A stretch of DNA of 64,000 bases from Sphaerulina vaccinii (lineage: Eukaryota; Ascomycota; Dothideomycetes; Mycosphaerellales; Mycosphaerellaceae), in contig JAKUDP010000001.1 in assembly GCA_022570795.1 (NCBI GenBank), positions 2,418,001 to 2,482,000 of the forward strand, written 5' to 3'. The notes under the pieces are model-generated. The model was not told the origin of the DNA. It did not search any database and saw nothing but the letters and a program-made list of their open reading frames with translations. Within the stretch, counting starts at the first letter, position 1. Each line of letters opens with the position of its first letter. Made by a program: the position numbers and the translations under genes. Shown here in pieces: positions 34,992-47,458 of the stretch.

Positions 34992-36028
34992 GCAGAGCCT
35001 ACAGGGTCGGATCTGTGTCCGTAGCATCGGGACTAGAAAGCCGTGTTTGCATAGCCTCACCCTATATCGACTGATACTGCCATACCTGCTTGCACGATGT
35101 TGCTACTATGATACAGGCCAATGCTAAGTTGTTATCTGCACGAGTGTCAGTACGCTTCCGGTACTTCATCCATGAACCAAGCTCCAACAGCGGTCGACAC
35201 ACCCCCCGACAGGCATGTATAACTTTTCCCGCGACTCGTAGAGCACGGCGTTCTCGCCGGCTCGCTCGATTGGGCTTCGTCTGACGTGATCCAATTGATT
35301 TATTGCTTCCAGCTTGAGACCTGATCACATTTCTCCCTTTCGAAGCATGATGCACAGCCTCACGATGAGGATAATTATTGTTTCTTCGAAGTCTAACAAC
35401 GCGGCAAAGACTGATTGATGAAACTCGCGATTGCAAAAGTCAGGAGCTTCTGATCAGGCAGTCTGTACGCAAGCTTGTGCGATCAGGGAAGCAACTCAAG
35501 CTCGCCGAGTCTGGACTCTGCAGGCATCGTTCGCCATCTTGTGTTGCTCTGCAACGAGTTTCTGGAGCCTGTGTCAGAAGCGTCACTTCTCTATCGGCAT
35601 TGTCGATTAATGAGCCAGGAATAGGCTTCGCTTTGACGACATGTAGGTCCCAACCACTGACTGTGGACCTTGAGACAGCCGTGAAGATGGTGCCTCTTAG
35701 AGCCAGACGAAGTTCGGCTGAGATTGCTCAACAGCAACAGAAAGAACGATGAACGAGGTTAACTTCTGGGGAAAAATGATCAGGCCTTTATCGGGCTTCT
35801 AGAAAACGCACCAATCGCTGGGCAGGAACAGACATTCGACCAGATGAACTCTCTCTCGGTCCCGGGACAAGAGTCTCTCGTCTCTCTTCTGTGCCAAGCG
35901 CTAGGTACCTCGTCACGCGACGACTCGTGGCCTCGGTTCCTGACCGGCTGCGTCAACGAGTACGGTATGCTATCTAGAAGCCATTGAGTCGGAACCAGTC
36001 TTCACCACTATCACCGCATCACGGAGCA

Positions 36029-37817
36029 ATGGCGGATACTTGGAAAGATATCGCCGCCCGCAAGCAGAGGGAGCGAGATTCTTGTATACCTGCTCAGTGG
36101 CGTCTGCAGTCCTCTCAGATAGCAAGCTGCGGCAGCAAGACGAGTGTTCTGGATGCTCCTCGTGAGCTAGGCCTACTTTCCAACGCTGAGCTGAAAATCA
36201 CTGAAGACTATACTGCCACGAGGCTATTGGAAGAGATCAGGACCGAAACCCTCCGGTCGGTCGACGTGGTCCGCGCGTTCTGCCATCGAGCTGCCATAGC
36301 TCAGCAGCTCGTCAACTGTTGTACGGAGATACTGTTTGAAGATGCGCTCGCACGCGCGGACGAATTGGATCGATACCTGGAAACAAATGGCAGAACGTAT
36401 GGTCCCCTCCATGGCCTCCCCATCTCAGTCAAAGACTGCTTCAAGATCAAAGGCTACGACTCTAGTGTAGGCATAGCCAATCTCTGCTTCAAGCCAGCGG
36501 AGGCTCATTCGGCACTCATCGAGCAATTATTGTCCCTGGGGGCAGTGCTTTACGTGAAGACCAATGTGCCTGCCACGATGATGGCACTGGACTCGCACAA
36601 CAACATCTTTGGGCGTACGTTGAACCCAGCCAACAGACAGCTTACAGCGGGCGGAAGTTCTGGAGGAGAGGGCGCTCTGATCGCTATGCGCGGCTCTATA
36701 TTAGGTATCTCGTGTTGAGCTTAGTCTGATGAGATATCATGACTAACCACCGCATTTAGGCATTGGTACAGATGTCGGAGGAAGTATTCGTATACCAGCC
36801 GCTTGTAATGGTTTATGGGGCATCAAACCTTCTCATGGCCGAGTACCTTACTCAGGTCAAGAGAGCGGTCAGAAGCCAGGCAGCAGTAAGCTCGCGATCG
36901 AAGCTGTGGCTGGCCCAATTGCAACCAATCTTCAAGACTGTGAATTGCTTCTTCGCGTAGTCGCCGATGGTGCTCCGCAAGATTACGACGTCGAGGTGAT
37001 ACCTCAAGACTGGTTGGGACAAGTCCCTCTGGATACGAAGAAGCACAAGCTTCGTGTTGGCTTGATCGGCACCGACGCCATTGCCCAGCCACTTCCAATC
37101 ATCGATCGCTTGTTAGATGATGTTGCAGAGACACTTCATGCTTCAAAGTGCGATATTGAGGTTCTTCGGGTCGACGCGTCCTCCATTCTTTCCAGAGTGC
37201 TGAAAGTATTCAATGGACTTGTGTCCATAGACGGCGCCAATGCTTGGTTCGACCACTTGGAGAAGACTGGTGAGCCTCTGTCACCGTGGCTCCAAGGCAG
37301 ACTCACAAGACGACCCCAGAAGTCGACAGACGCCGTTCGTGCTCTTCAAGCCCAAATGTCTGAGCTCCAGACCGACTTCAGCAGAGTCTGGCGAGAAGAT
37401 GGAGGTCATTGGCAAGTGGAAGGCAACAAGGATAGTAAAGGTGATCGCACACTCGACGTGCTGATAATGCCGGTCGCTCCACATCCCATCTTGCCAATCG
37501 ATCGTTGGAACACAGTCAATTATACCGGATGTCTGAACCTGCTCGACCTACCAACTGGTGTCATACCCGTGAGAAGTGTCGTTCCTGCAGACCTCACAGG
37601 TGACGTTCCATCATCGCATCCCTTGAATGGGTGGGACAAGACTAACAGGCAGCACTGGACTAAGGTCGATCGTAACGTCTATCTCAATAGCCCGCTCAGC
37701 GTGCAAGTTGTGACACCTAGACTTACGGAAAGAAAGCTTGTCGAGGCTATGAAAATACTAGACAAGGCTCTAGGGCCACTTCGAGGCACATTGGGAAGCA
37801 TGAGCAGCAAGCTGTAG
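36029..37817 (+). CDS. Amidase-signature hydrolase with SKL peroxisomal tail
   Basis: Two exons (36029-36704 and 36760-37817), 55-bp intron, 577 aa. Amidase-signature enzymes hydrolyse amides with a Ser-cisSer-Lys triad. Here these are K135 (PISVKDCFK), S210 (in AGGSSGGEGALIAM) and S234 (GIGTDVGGSIRIPAACNG), giving the same 24-residue serine spacing as I remember for fatty acid amide hydrolase. The protein resembles fungal acetamidase/FAAH-like enzymes; the substrate is unknown. The last residues are SMSSKL, a canonical PTS1, so peroxisomal location is likely. The frame is open from 35984 but without an ATG, so I chose MADTWKDIAA. It stands alone between two gene-poor tracts. Confidence 0.9.
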
Positions 37818-40494
37818 CGGCATTACTTCAAGCATGACCATAGGACGAGCATGGACATAATAACCTCGGGCTGAACCCTGCGTACATAAGGCATGACAAG
37901 GGCAGCGCATTGACACCGGTAAGAAAGCAAACTCCGGCTTACCAGAGTGCTCAGCCTCAATAGCTGAAAACAAACATTATGACAGCCAGCCATTGACACG
38001 CTGACAGCGCGCACCCTTGTCAATACGCCGCAGTCCTGCCTTCATAGACCATACCTGCCTAAGGTGTGCTGCTGCATATGCTGACTAGGATGGCCAGGTT
38101 GCTATTTTCGAGAGATGCCATGATCAACATAGGGCAGATATTTTCAGCATACAGTATCATGGTCGCTGGCAGTTGCTCAGAAGTGGAGGATGTATGTACG
38201 GGCTCGTTCAGCGTATAGCCTTTGTTCTTCATTGTTGGCTCCAGTGTTGAGTCCTCATGAGACCCACACTCTCGGAGGACAGGCTTCATCAAGGTCCGAA
38301 CAGGTCAAGGAAAAGTGCCTCGCTGGTTTGCAAAAGAAGAGTCATGCTCATTGCACACATTGCAGACAGATGAACGCGCGAAATGATAATCATCATCGAA
38401 CCGCAAGCACGTTCTACTCGCACGTATAGCATGCATTGCTCCAAAGCCACTTGAGGACAGCTTGAGTGATGAACAATCTCCTGGCTGAACCATAGGCCCT
38501 GCAATATCTAGTCATTCCCATACCAGTCTACAGTCTGCAGCCGTACTGGCTCCCACAGCCCACGATGAAATCTGTTCGCAAGCAGCATCTACAGCATTTT
38601 ATGTCCAGACACTTCACACAGATATTGAAAGGGCGTCCAGAGAAACTTTCCAACGTTCGACTCTCGAAAGCTCCTTTGTCATGAATACTTCGATACTGCG
38701 ACTCTCCCGGATATGGTCGTCCAGGTACCGTCCTGAAAGCAAACATGAAATGGATCATGCCGATGAACATGATAGTAAGTTGTTGTCAGTGGTCAGTCAA
38801 AGGGACACCCACAATTGAGCATGGCATACATCCTTCGATACGAAAACTTGAACACATCTGGCCCTTGCTCGGACAATGCGGAGCGGCAAGCTTACGATGC
38901 TCACCCAAGAGGAAGAGGAAGTATAAGTCGCCTCTCGTCTTTGCACAGGATGCGTTCAGTTGAGGCAGAACTGCGTCGAAGAGCCAACTGCTAGCATGCC
39001 GCCAGCCGATACAGCGCATGGTTGGGAGCTGAGCTCAGAGCCATAGTGACTGAGAGAATACAGAAAGACACCAAGCAGGAACAACAGGCCGGCTACTCCG
39101 CATCAGTATCACAATGCGGTAACACCAGAGCCACTGCCGACATAGCAACGCATTCGAGCACTAGTCGGATGCACGCCTGCAAATTTGGAAGCGCAACGGG
39201 ATCTATTCCCCGGCCAGAAAGTTGAATTGCAGAGGCATTTCCACAGCCTCTTGAGCTGAGCGTGTCATTCTTTACAACCGCATACATACTATGCTATCGG
39301 GGATATGGTCGTGACTGGTCTCGCGTGAAGTCGAGGAGTCCGCCTAGTCTAACTATAGCCATGTCCGCAGTGCCATGTACCAACATGCCATGGCTAGTGC
39401 TACTAAGCAAGCGTAATGATGCTGAGTTCGACAATCGCGAGTCGGTCACGCGAGGTGAACGCTCCTGACCACTGACATAGTGCTATTTGGTGAACGTCTC
39501 ATATCAACACAGCTCGCAGACATTGTTGCCGATGTCAGTGATCCAGGCAAGAACATATTGGCTAATAGAGGCTTACGCGACTCAGTCTTGTGTTGCGTGG
39601 GACCTAGAGATGATGGCTGCCCGAGTCGGTCGTTACGAGACCTTCAAAGCAGTCGTGCTCATGAAGTCCGCCTTGGTGCATATGGGCGTGCTCGAAGATG
39701 AGACGATGCATACTCGCGCGAATCGTGTGCTTACAACAGTCGCTTGTTGTCGTGATGGCAGTCAGTCGATCTCTCCATTCCAACACGTCGAACCCGCCAG
39801 TCTAAAAGGCCCTTGAACTTAGATTATTGCGAAAGATCTTGATGGGAAACAGTCTGTGAGGCGATCGGTTTGTCTTGGCCTTCCTGACTCATATAGATTC
39901 TGCTCCTTCTTGGCGCACAGTACAGCTCAATCGAGTGACAGCAGTGTCAGCGCTCAGCATGATTACTACTTTCGTCTAGCGATCACCGTCCCGGATAGCA
40001 TGATCGTCTTCCCAGACACGCAGCCAAACAACAGGCTGCAAACAGCCATGATAGCAGCAGGAGACTCCGAAATGAGTAGATGAGCGTACTTGGCCATTTC
40101 CAGAAGCCATCGCTTACTCAACGCAGGGTTGATGCCAATCGATATCCAGTTGTGTCTTGTGAGGCATTGAGTTGCAACAGAGCATCTTGAAGCATTAACA
40201 CTATAGCAGAGCCGGTGCATCTCATTGTCTATCTCTCGTTGCTTAGCCAGAATGAGATCGGTTATACTATGTGGATTCGTGAGACGGAATAATCGCACAA
40301 GTCTGCGACTTGACAAAGAAGCAACATATGAACACAAGGACATGTTGCTCTTCAGGAGTAATGTAGTTGTCCCTCGCGTCCTTTCGTGGACTATCAACTA
40401 GCGGATCTTGACAGCATCGAGTTAAACATTCACTTCGCTCGCTTGTAAATTGGCCTCTTCTAGATTAATGGTCTCGGCTGAATCTCAGCATTTA

Positions 40495-40622
40495 CTTACT
40501 TCTAAGTAAGTCTCTCGTACGAGACATTCTTCGCTTCCTTGTGAGCAAGCCCCCTTAGCAGCAATCGCGGTCATATTTCAGGACTCCCTTACTTTTGAGC
40601 AAGCCTCTCGCACGAGGCATTC
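40495..40622. repeat. Degenerate palindromic repeat units
   Basis: Two 35-bp units (40495-40529 and 40588-40622) align without gaps and differ at six positions, all transitions. A shorter third relative, with GTGAGCAAGCC, lies near 40535-40555. In unit 1 the left half can fold as CTTACTT/AAGTAAG and the right half contains the perfect palindrome TCTCGTACGAGA; unit 2 has lost perfect pairing. Biased transitions of this kind resemble repeat-induced point mutation, but the units are far shorter than normal RIP targets. Confidence 0.6.
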
Positions 40623-41179
40623 CGACACAGCCTGAGCCGGCCTGTCCTGCAGTGAGCTCACCTCATAGGTCGATAAGCTCGAAGTCCTCGGCACTATTCG
40701 TCTTACACAACATCGAGATCCCTAACAGCATAGTGCTTAACTCGGGCGCGAGTCCCGTGTCGCAGGTGAGGCCGACTCCTATGGGATGCGACCAGCCCCG
40801 GGCGATACATCGGTAGCAGCTGGCCTTTGCTGTCAGGTCGCAAGTTTGGCGTGCAGCAGAGAAGATATAGGCTGAGAGACGCTAAGACGCCAGGCATTGT
40901 TGCAGAATCTCAGGCAGGAGTGGTAGTGAATAGTGAATGTCGAGGTTCACTTCTTGCTTTACTCCAGCATTCATTAACTTATTGTATTGCCTCTAGATTA
41001 CCGTGGCCAACCAGCGGTGAACAGTCGCTGTTGCTCAGGGCACCGGCGTTCTTCAAGATGGACCGTATGCCACTTCAGACGGATGCGTGGCGAGGGAACA
41101 AGTGCTCACGGTTCATCTTGACACTATGATAAGCTGATCTGCGGTGCGTGGTCGTCACTAGCCGCTTGTAGTCGGAGAA

Positions 41180-41300
41180 ACGCTCCTCGAGGTACGATGT
41201 CTCAAGCCAAGGAGGCAAGACTCCGAGACTCCATGTTCATAATTCCAGTGCGTAGGACATGCTGTATTGTTTGAGGTGCCTGCGCGTCCTCGAGGAGCGT
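41180..41300. repeat. 13-bp inverted repeat pair
   Basis: The 13-mer at 41180-41192 (ACGCTCCTCGAGG) recurs in exact inverted orientation at 41288-41300, about 95 bp apart. It could be a hairpin or the termini of a tiny miniature element; no target duplication is evident. Confidence 0.5.
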
Positions 41301-42296
41301 GAACGTGGCACGGGATCGCTGGAGTGGACCAAGTTTCAGCAGTCGGACGCTCGGCCCTCACAGTGGTCACCAACGTCGCGTCTGTTGCAGCGCGAAAGTA
41401 TTTCCATATTGGCAATGAATAACAGAACTCTTGTCGTCGAGAAATCACGCGTTCATCGTCAAATGATTGAATAGTGAGGGCAGTGATGTTTTAAGTGAGA
41501 GGTTGTCGATGATCGAGCACAGCGGAAAGAAAGAAGAAAGGAAGACTCCACTTCATCCGCTTGGCGGCATGCACCTCGTTGATCCGTCATGGGACTGTTG
41601 TCGTGGCTTAGGAATCGTGATATCTGTGGCAGCAGCTGTAGAGGAGAAGTATGCCGCCCATGAGTAGATGAAGTCGTGATCGAATGTATCAGCTAGTCGT
41701 CGTGCGTGCTCATGTCCTTTTTTCCCAGCGAGAAAGCGTGCAGATGGTCTGAACTGAGGTCGCCTCTCGAGCTGCTTCATGGCGGAAACCATCACCCATG
41801 TAGAACCGCTACCTCTCCAGTGCTCTCGCACCATCTCCGTTCTCGCTTGACACCGCCCGGCGACGACGGCATCACTCTTCTCTACACATACTGCGAGCAT
41901 TGAGCTTGCCATGCAGACATAACGCCCACCCGAAGCCTGAAGCGCTGACCTGTGCTGTGCTGCGGCAAATTCCCTCGACCAGCGAGTCTACCAGGTTGTC
42001 TGTGGCTCCTCGTGCTATTTCGACCACTCCGCTCCGCACACGCATCCCCAACGATTGACCACGGCCGACTCCCCAGCAAAGTACCTCTGAGCAGGTAGCA
42101 GCGCTTCTGTGCAGCTCTGCGGCGTGCAGCGAGTCCGGCGCTTGAGACAACAGATACAGGCGTGCGGGCGAGAAAGACGACATCATTGTGAGGCCAGGCA
42201 GGCCCACACTCTGCTGCTCTTCTCTTCTTCACCGTGAGCAGCGCAGACTCCGCTCGACCACCACAGTCCATGCGTTGAGGCTACTCAGAGACAGTC

Positions 42297-44646
42297 ATGT
42301 CAACACCACAGACATTAACGCAATTGCTGCCGCCGCACCAGCACATGGAACGACACCACTATCTCCCTTCACCACAAGACCGATTTCTGCCTCCTCCAAG
42401 GCCTTCCAGCAACGTCGGTGGAGGCTACCACCAGCAGATACCAACAAGACCCTCGAGCAACCTCTCCAATCGCCAATTGCCTCCTCCACCGCGGCCGGAG
42501 AGCGGTATGAGCAACAGTGCTTATTCACACCCACACAGCCAGGCACAATCACAAGCACGAGGCGGGGCTGAGTACGCCTACAGCAGCTCAGTGCAGCAGG
42601 GTGGATTCGACGATTTGATGAGACGGCAGAACGATGCAGCTGTGGCATATCAGCACCGAACACTTCCACCGCCTGCACAACATATCGCTTCAACGTCACG
42701 TGCTCCTGCCGGCAGCTCTGAGTTAGCTCCTGGTGCTCACTACAGTGAATCAGGCTCGGCAGAAAGAGGAGTGAAGCGTCGCCAGAGAGAGCGAGCTCCA
42801 GTTGATTGGCATGAATTCTATGGAGGAAAACCTCCGGCTGAGATCATCACCATTCACGATGATGATAGTCCTGTTCCCGAACCCACAACCCAGCATCGGC
42901 CAGCGATGTCTCACGCCTCATCGACCTCACATCACGTTGACAAGAGGCGGCGCACGAACGGAGGAGGTGGTGATGTGCCGCAGTACAGCACGACGAACAC
43001 GCCGTACTCATATACCAATGGCGGCTCCGCGGAGAGCCTGCACAACACCACAGCGCCAACCTCACTTGGCTCACAGGCAAGCGCAGGAGCTCAGCAGCCT
43101 CAGCAGCAAGTGAGCACTGCTCAAACTGGACAGAAGAGAAAGCGTAATGCCAAAGCACCAGAGGTCGACCGGAAGAAGCAAGAAACAGAACGACCAGGAG
43201 TGGGCAAGGGTTACTTGGCCGACTATGGCGAGTACAAGACGCCACCACGTCAGACGAAAAAGCAGAAGGATGTGGTGGTGCCATCAATACCTGATGTAAG
43301 GACGCGTAACCCGAAGTGAGATGTTCAATACTAATCGATGCCGACAGCGCTCGAAGAGCCATGAAAAGATCGACGACGAGGATGGGCACTACATTGTGCA
43401 AGAGAACAGCAAGCTAGGCGAACGCTACAGCCTGGTATCGCTTCTTGGACAGGGCACGTTTGGCAAGGTTGTCAGAGCTGTCGACACAAGAAGTCGGAAA
43501 GAGGTGGCTGTCAAGATCATTCGTGCTGTGCCTAAGGTATCGTTGCCCTTGCAAGTCACGGTCCATACAGCATGCTGACCAACTCGTGTAGTATCGTGAT
43601 GCTAGTCGCATAGAATTACGTGTGCTTCAGACACTCAGGGCTGCCGATGAGCACAACCGGAATCGATGCATCCAGCTACGAGACTGCTTCGACTGGCGAG
43701 GTCATATCTGCATAGTCACGCCGCTTCTCGGCCTTTCTGTGTTCGACTTCCTCAAGAGCGGAGGATTCGTTCCCTTCCCAGGTTCGCATATACAAGCTTT
43801 CGCGCGACAGCTTCTTGGATCGATCGCCTTCCTACACGACCTCAACCTCATCCACACGGACTTGAAGCCGGAGAATATCCTACTCCTCAGCCACACATAC
43901 CAGACCTTCACCTACAACCGCAACATTCCCTCTTCGAGTACTTTGACGTCCAGGTCAGCAAAGTTTCGAAGAGTGTTGCTCAGTCCACAGATCAATCTCA
44001 TCGATTTCGGAAGTGCAACCTTTGATGATGAATACCATTCCTCAGTGGTAAGCACGCGACACTATCGTGCTCCGGAGATTATCCTCGGCATTGGCTGGTC
44101 GCATCCCATCGATCTCTGGTCGCTCGGTTGTATATTGGTCGAGTGCTGGACCGGAGATGCTCTGTTTCAGACTCACGACTGTTGCGAGCATCTCGGAATG
44201 ATGGAGGTAAGTCCTTACTTGATGTTATTCATTGTCGATTCGAGCTAATTGTGTGTTACCAGGCTGTCACTGGGCTCAGTATCGACCGCAGCTTGATCCG
44301 CGAAGTCAACCGAATATCGAAACGCGGAGATCGCAACTCTGCAGCCCGATTCTTCAAAAACGGGCACCTGCAATATCCAATGCCTGACACACCACGCCAA
44401 TCTAGGAAATTCGTGCGTGGAATGAAGCGGCTTGAAGAGATCATCCCTGCCACGAATCAGTTCAACAAGATGTTCTTGGATCTGCTACGCAAGATCTTTG
44501 TATACGACCCGAAGAAGCGCATAACGGCACGAGAAGCACTGAAACATCCTTGGTTTGATGAGCTCGTGGAAGACGACGGCACGGAAGCGACTCGGATCAG
44601 GATCGAACGGGAACGCATTGTGGATAATGGCGGGCGAACTCGATAG
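42297..44646 (+). CDS. LAMMER-family dual-specificity kinase (CLK/Kns1-like)
   Basis: Four exons (42297-43295, 43348-43536, 43592-44206, 44263-44646), introns of 52-56 bp in phase 0, 728 aa. LAMMER kinases phosphorylate SR-type splicing factors and affect growth signalling. The first about 330 residues are disordered, rich in Q/P/S and basic patches. The kinase domain shows GQGTFGKV, the lysine in VAVKII, HTDLKPENILL, DFGSATFDDEYHSSVVSTRHYRAPEIIL (the conserved LAMMER activation segment, residues about 535-562) and the eponymous motif as EHLGMMEA. That motif is split by the third intron (MME|AVTG). Exon 2 contains the ATP loop and is not visible as a long frame, but it joins IPD-RSKSHEKIDDE in frame. 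Confidence 0.93.
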
Positions 44647-45454
44647 CATATGGAGGCCCAAGAGGCTTTGGTATAGGTCGGGAAATGTAAAGGTGTACCG
44701 CAGACATACATATGTCACTGCCGTATCACGCATATGATGACATCAAGGCATACAGCTGGCGTTGGCAGGGTGGTCTCGAACGTGCGATGGTTCGACCAGC
44801 TCGGCAAAGGCACGAAATGATGCATTGCGTGCGTTGCATAGGGAGGCGTTTTCGACTGGCTCTCACATCTTGTTACAGCCATATGGAATGAAGCTTGTGT
44901 CCTGATGATTGAGTATTCCTGAAGGACTCCGCCTGTGATGTTCGTCTCAGTCTGCCACTTCGCCGGAGAATCGTGCTTGAGGATCCTCCCCGTCTACGAG
45001 CCAGGCTAGGTCATTGCCTGTCCAGATGTGCCAACAAACCATTTGAGCTGGTCATCAGCGAGATCAGAGATCCAGAAGTTTGCCTGCTCGTTGCGAGCAA
45101 GGATGTCGCGTAATGCGAGAGGAGAACTCGCATCGGAGGCTGATCATATCGTTCAGAGTATAGGTGAAGAAGAAAGTTAGCACACGTGCCAGTTGAACAA
45201 CGAACAGCACAAGAGCTCTCTTTGGGAAGTCCACAGCCACATAGGAGGTACATGTAGCTATATGTATAAGTTACATAGTCGGGTCATGGCGAGTCAGTGT
45301 CACCTCACCTGTGTTTTGCTAATGCCAAGATCTTGAAACGAAGCTGTCCATGAATTAGCTTTAGGTTCCCAGGCCTGACTTTCACATACGCGGTAACATT
45401 GACGACTGACAATACACACGCACCTGAATCACTGGTCAACACCACACCGCCATA
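44647..45454. other. Intergenic, 0.8 kb
   Basis: The spacer between two tandem genes, downstream of the kinase and upstream of SRP19. I see no supported gene. An 80-codon minus frame with several early cysteines (45011-45253) lacks a signal peptide or homologues I know. Confidence 0.5.
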
Positions 45455-46485
45455 ATGTCGAACCCACGAATCGAAGAGGTGGACGATGACGAGATCGTTG
45501 ACGACCCAGAGGAGATGGACCTCGATGCCTTTGACTTCGCAAGACCGCACGGCAAATCGCTGGGCAAAGCTCAGGACCTTGACGACGACGATGATTACGA
45601 GCAGCAAGGGTCGATCATGACACCGGAAGCGATGCAGGCCATGTTGGCTGGCGGGAGTGCAAGCACGGGCAATGGCGCGGGAGTTCCACAGATGCCTCGT
45701 ATGCCGCAGATGAGCGCAAAAGAGCATGAGAGAATGGTACGAGAAAGGCAGGAAATGGTCAAGAGCTATCAGTGCATCTATCCCGTGTACTTTGACGAGA
45801 CACGAAGTCGAGACGGGGGTCGACGAGTGAACAAGGCCGATGCAGTGCCCAATCCTCTGGCCAGGGAGATCGTGGATGCTTTGGCGCACATTGGCAACTC
45901 CCTCGACGTTGCGCTGCAGATTGCGTTGGATCCTATGAAGACCCATCCCAAAGATTGGGCGAATCCTGGTCGTGTGAAGGTAGAGATCAACAAGGATGGC
46001 AAGCCAATAAGCTCCAAGATCAACAACAGTAAGTGCTGCCAGAGTCGATACAACATATGGCTATACCACTTGCAGACGAGCCTGCAGCGTAGCTCTGCCA
46101 TGGGCTAGGATCTTTCAGTGAGACTGGCAACTGACCTTCTTCGCCAGAACACCATCTTTACAAGCTTATATCAGAGTATCTCAAATCACACCCCACGGAC
46201 GAGAAGACTCCCTTGAAGATGCAAGTACCTGGACTGCCGATGCCGAAGGATGGCAAGCCTATACCACCCGCGATACCTCGTGGCTCCAAGATCGGCAAGA
46301 TCCTCCCGCTACATTCTCCCGCGTTGTCAGGTGGAGGCGTCAGCGAAGACATGATGTCGCAGATGATGCAGCAGATGGGTGGCCAACTACCTGCTGGCAT
46401 GCAAGGCCTGATGGGTGGGGGTGATGCAGCTGCGCCGAGTGCATCGCAGAAACCCAAGAAAGTGAAAGTCATTCAAAAGAGATAG
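45455..46485 (+). CDS. SEC65: Signal recognition particle subunit SRP19/Sec65
   Basis: Two exons (45455-46028 and 46148-46485) around a 119-bp intron (GTAAGT...TCGCCAG); 303 aa. SRP19 binds SRP RNA and promotes SRP54 assembly during co-translational targeting to the ER. An acidic N-terminus (VDDDEIVDDPEEMD) precedes the SRP19 domain (about 105-235). Its blocks include YQCIYPVYFDETRSRDGGRR, VPNPLAREIVDAL, HPKDWANPGRVKVE and HHLYKLISEYLKSHP. The Met/Gly-rich C-terminus ends in a lysine cluster, KPKKVKVIQKR, as in other fungal Sec65 proteins. Confidence 0.92.
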
Positions 46486-47458
46486 CGCACATACGACTCA
46501 CGATGACCATGAGGACGGCTTATTTGTCTACCGCATAAAGGATATGGAAGTTTCTGCACACTCATGCTTAACGAGCAGACGAGTGACGACTTCTCGTTTT
46601 GAGACACTTCAGCCCAGCCATAGCTGGCTGCTGGCTGGCCGCTCGAACTCCGGACACAGTGATCTCAGCACTTTCCCGGCCTCAGGACCATTGCGGGTCA
46701 TCTGCACGCGACACTGCATATGTAAGCCACACAGAAGAAGACTACTGCCAAGTCAGCAGACACCGGCGACAAGTACTCGCTGAGGACTTCCCTGGCACGT
46801 TGACTCGCGCCCTGCCTATTTTATATGCGCTCTGCACATTTGCAACCCGACACTCGGTCTGCCCATTTTGCCATATCACCGGAATGATAGATCATATCAT
46901 CAGCTTTATTGGTTCCAGTCAGAGACAGCTCAGAACTCTTCACCGTCTTCCTGCATTGACAGCACTAGCAAATCACCCTTAACCCCCGTGAACACTTTGC
47001 CACGTTGACCAGAACTCGCTTCCGAGGCTGTATGCAACTCGGAAGCGCTGTTATGCAACTAAGAGGTCTAAGTGCCGGAGGTTTTGAGAGCTTCAACCCT
47101 GCAGAGCGCTGGCGAACTACTGCTCACCGGGCATGTCTGTCATGCCTTGCATATGCATACTGGACGAAAGTTTGCAGGAGCCGACCACTCGGGACTGCGA
47201 GGAACAACACGCGATGTGCATAATTGCCCACGTTATGCGGTCGAGTTGCTGTCATTGACATTTCAAGACTCCACGGCCCATGGCTATCGGGTACTCAAGG
47301 CGTGTCACTGACCCGGGATGCCCAGTTCCCCAACAAGCACATGCGAATGAAGTAAGCAATCATATCAGATCCAAGTTTACGAAACACCACCACGCCGCCC
47401 CATGCCACCTTCCATTCTTCCGCGCCATAACCGCTTAAACTACCCAAATATTCAAACC
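46486..47458. other. Convergent intergenic, 1 kb
   Basis: Between the 3' ends of SRP19 and the aminotransferase. A 127-codon plus frame (46599-46982) is unrecognised. Nothing else stands out. Confidence 0.5.

Larger units (their letters stand above)
31919..36028. other. Gene-poor tract, 4.1 kb
   Basis: No supported gene over 4 kb. The open frames are short and unrecognised, and base composition looks ordinary rather than strongly AT-rich. Two short tandem repeats (32458-32484 and 34968-34991) are listed separately. The divergent promoters of the regulator and the amidase lie at its two ends. Confidence 0.5.
37818..42296. other. Gene-poor tract, 4.5 kb
   Basis: No confident gene. Features inside are the degenerate palindromic repeats at 40495-40622, a 13-bp inverted repeat at 41180/41288, and a small Cys-rich frame at 38528-38770 discussed as a finding. 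A 143-codon minus-strand frame at 39966-40397 has some hydrophobic stretches but no recognisable family. Confidence 0.5.

Noticed and set aside
39966..40397. 143-codon minus frame with hydrophobic stretches
   Set aside because: No consistent membrane topology or family similarity, and no supporting introns or neighbours.
45011..45253. 80-codon minus frame with several N-terminal cysteines
   Set aside because: No signal peptide, cysteines only in the first third, and no splice or promoter support.
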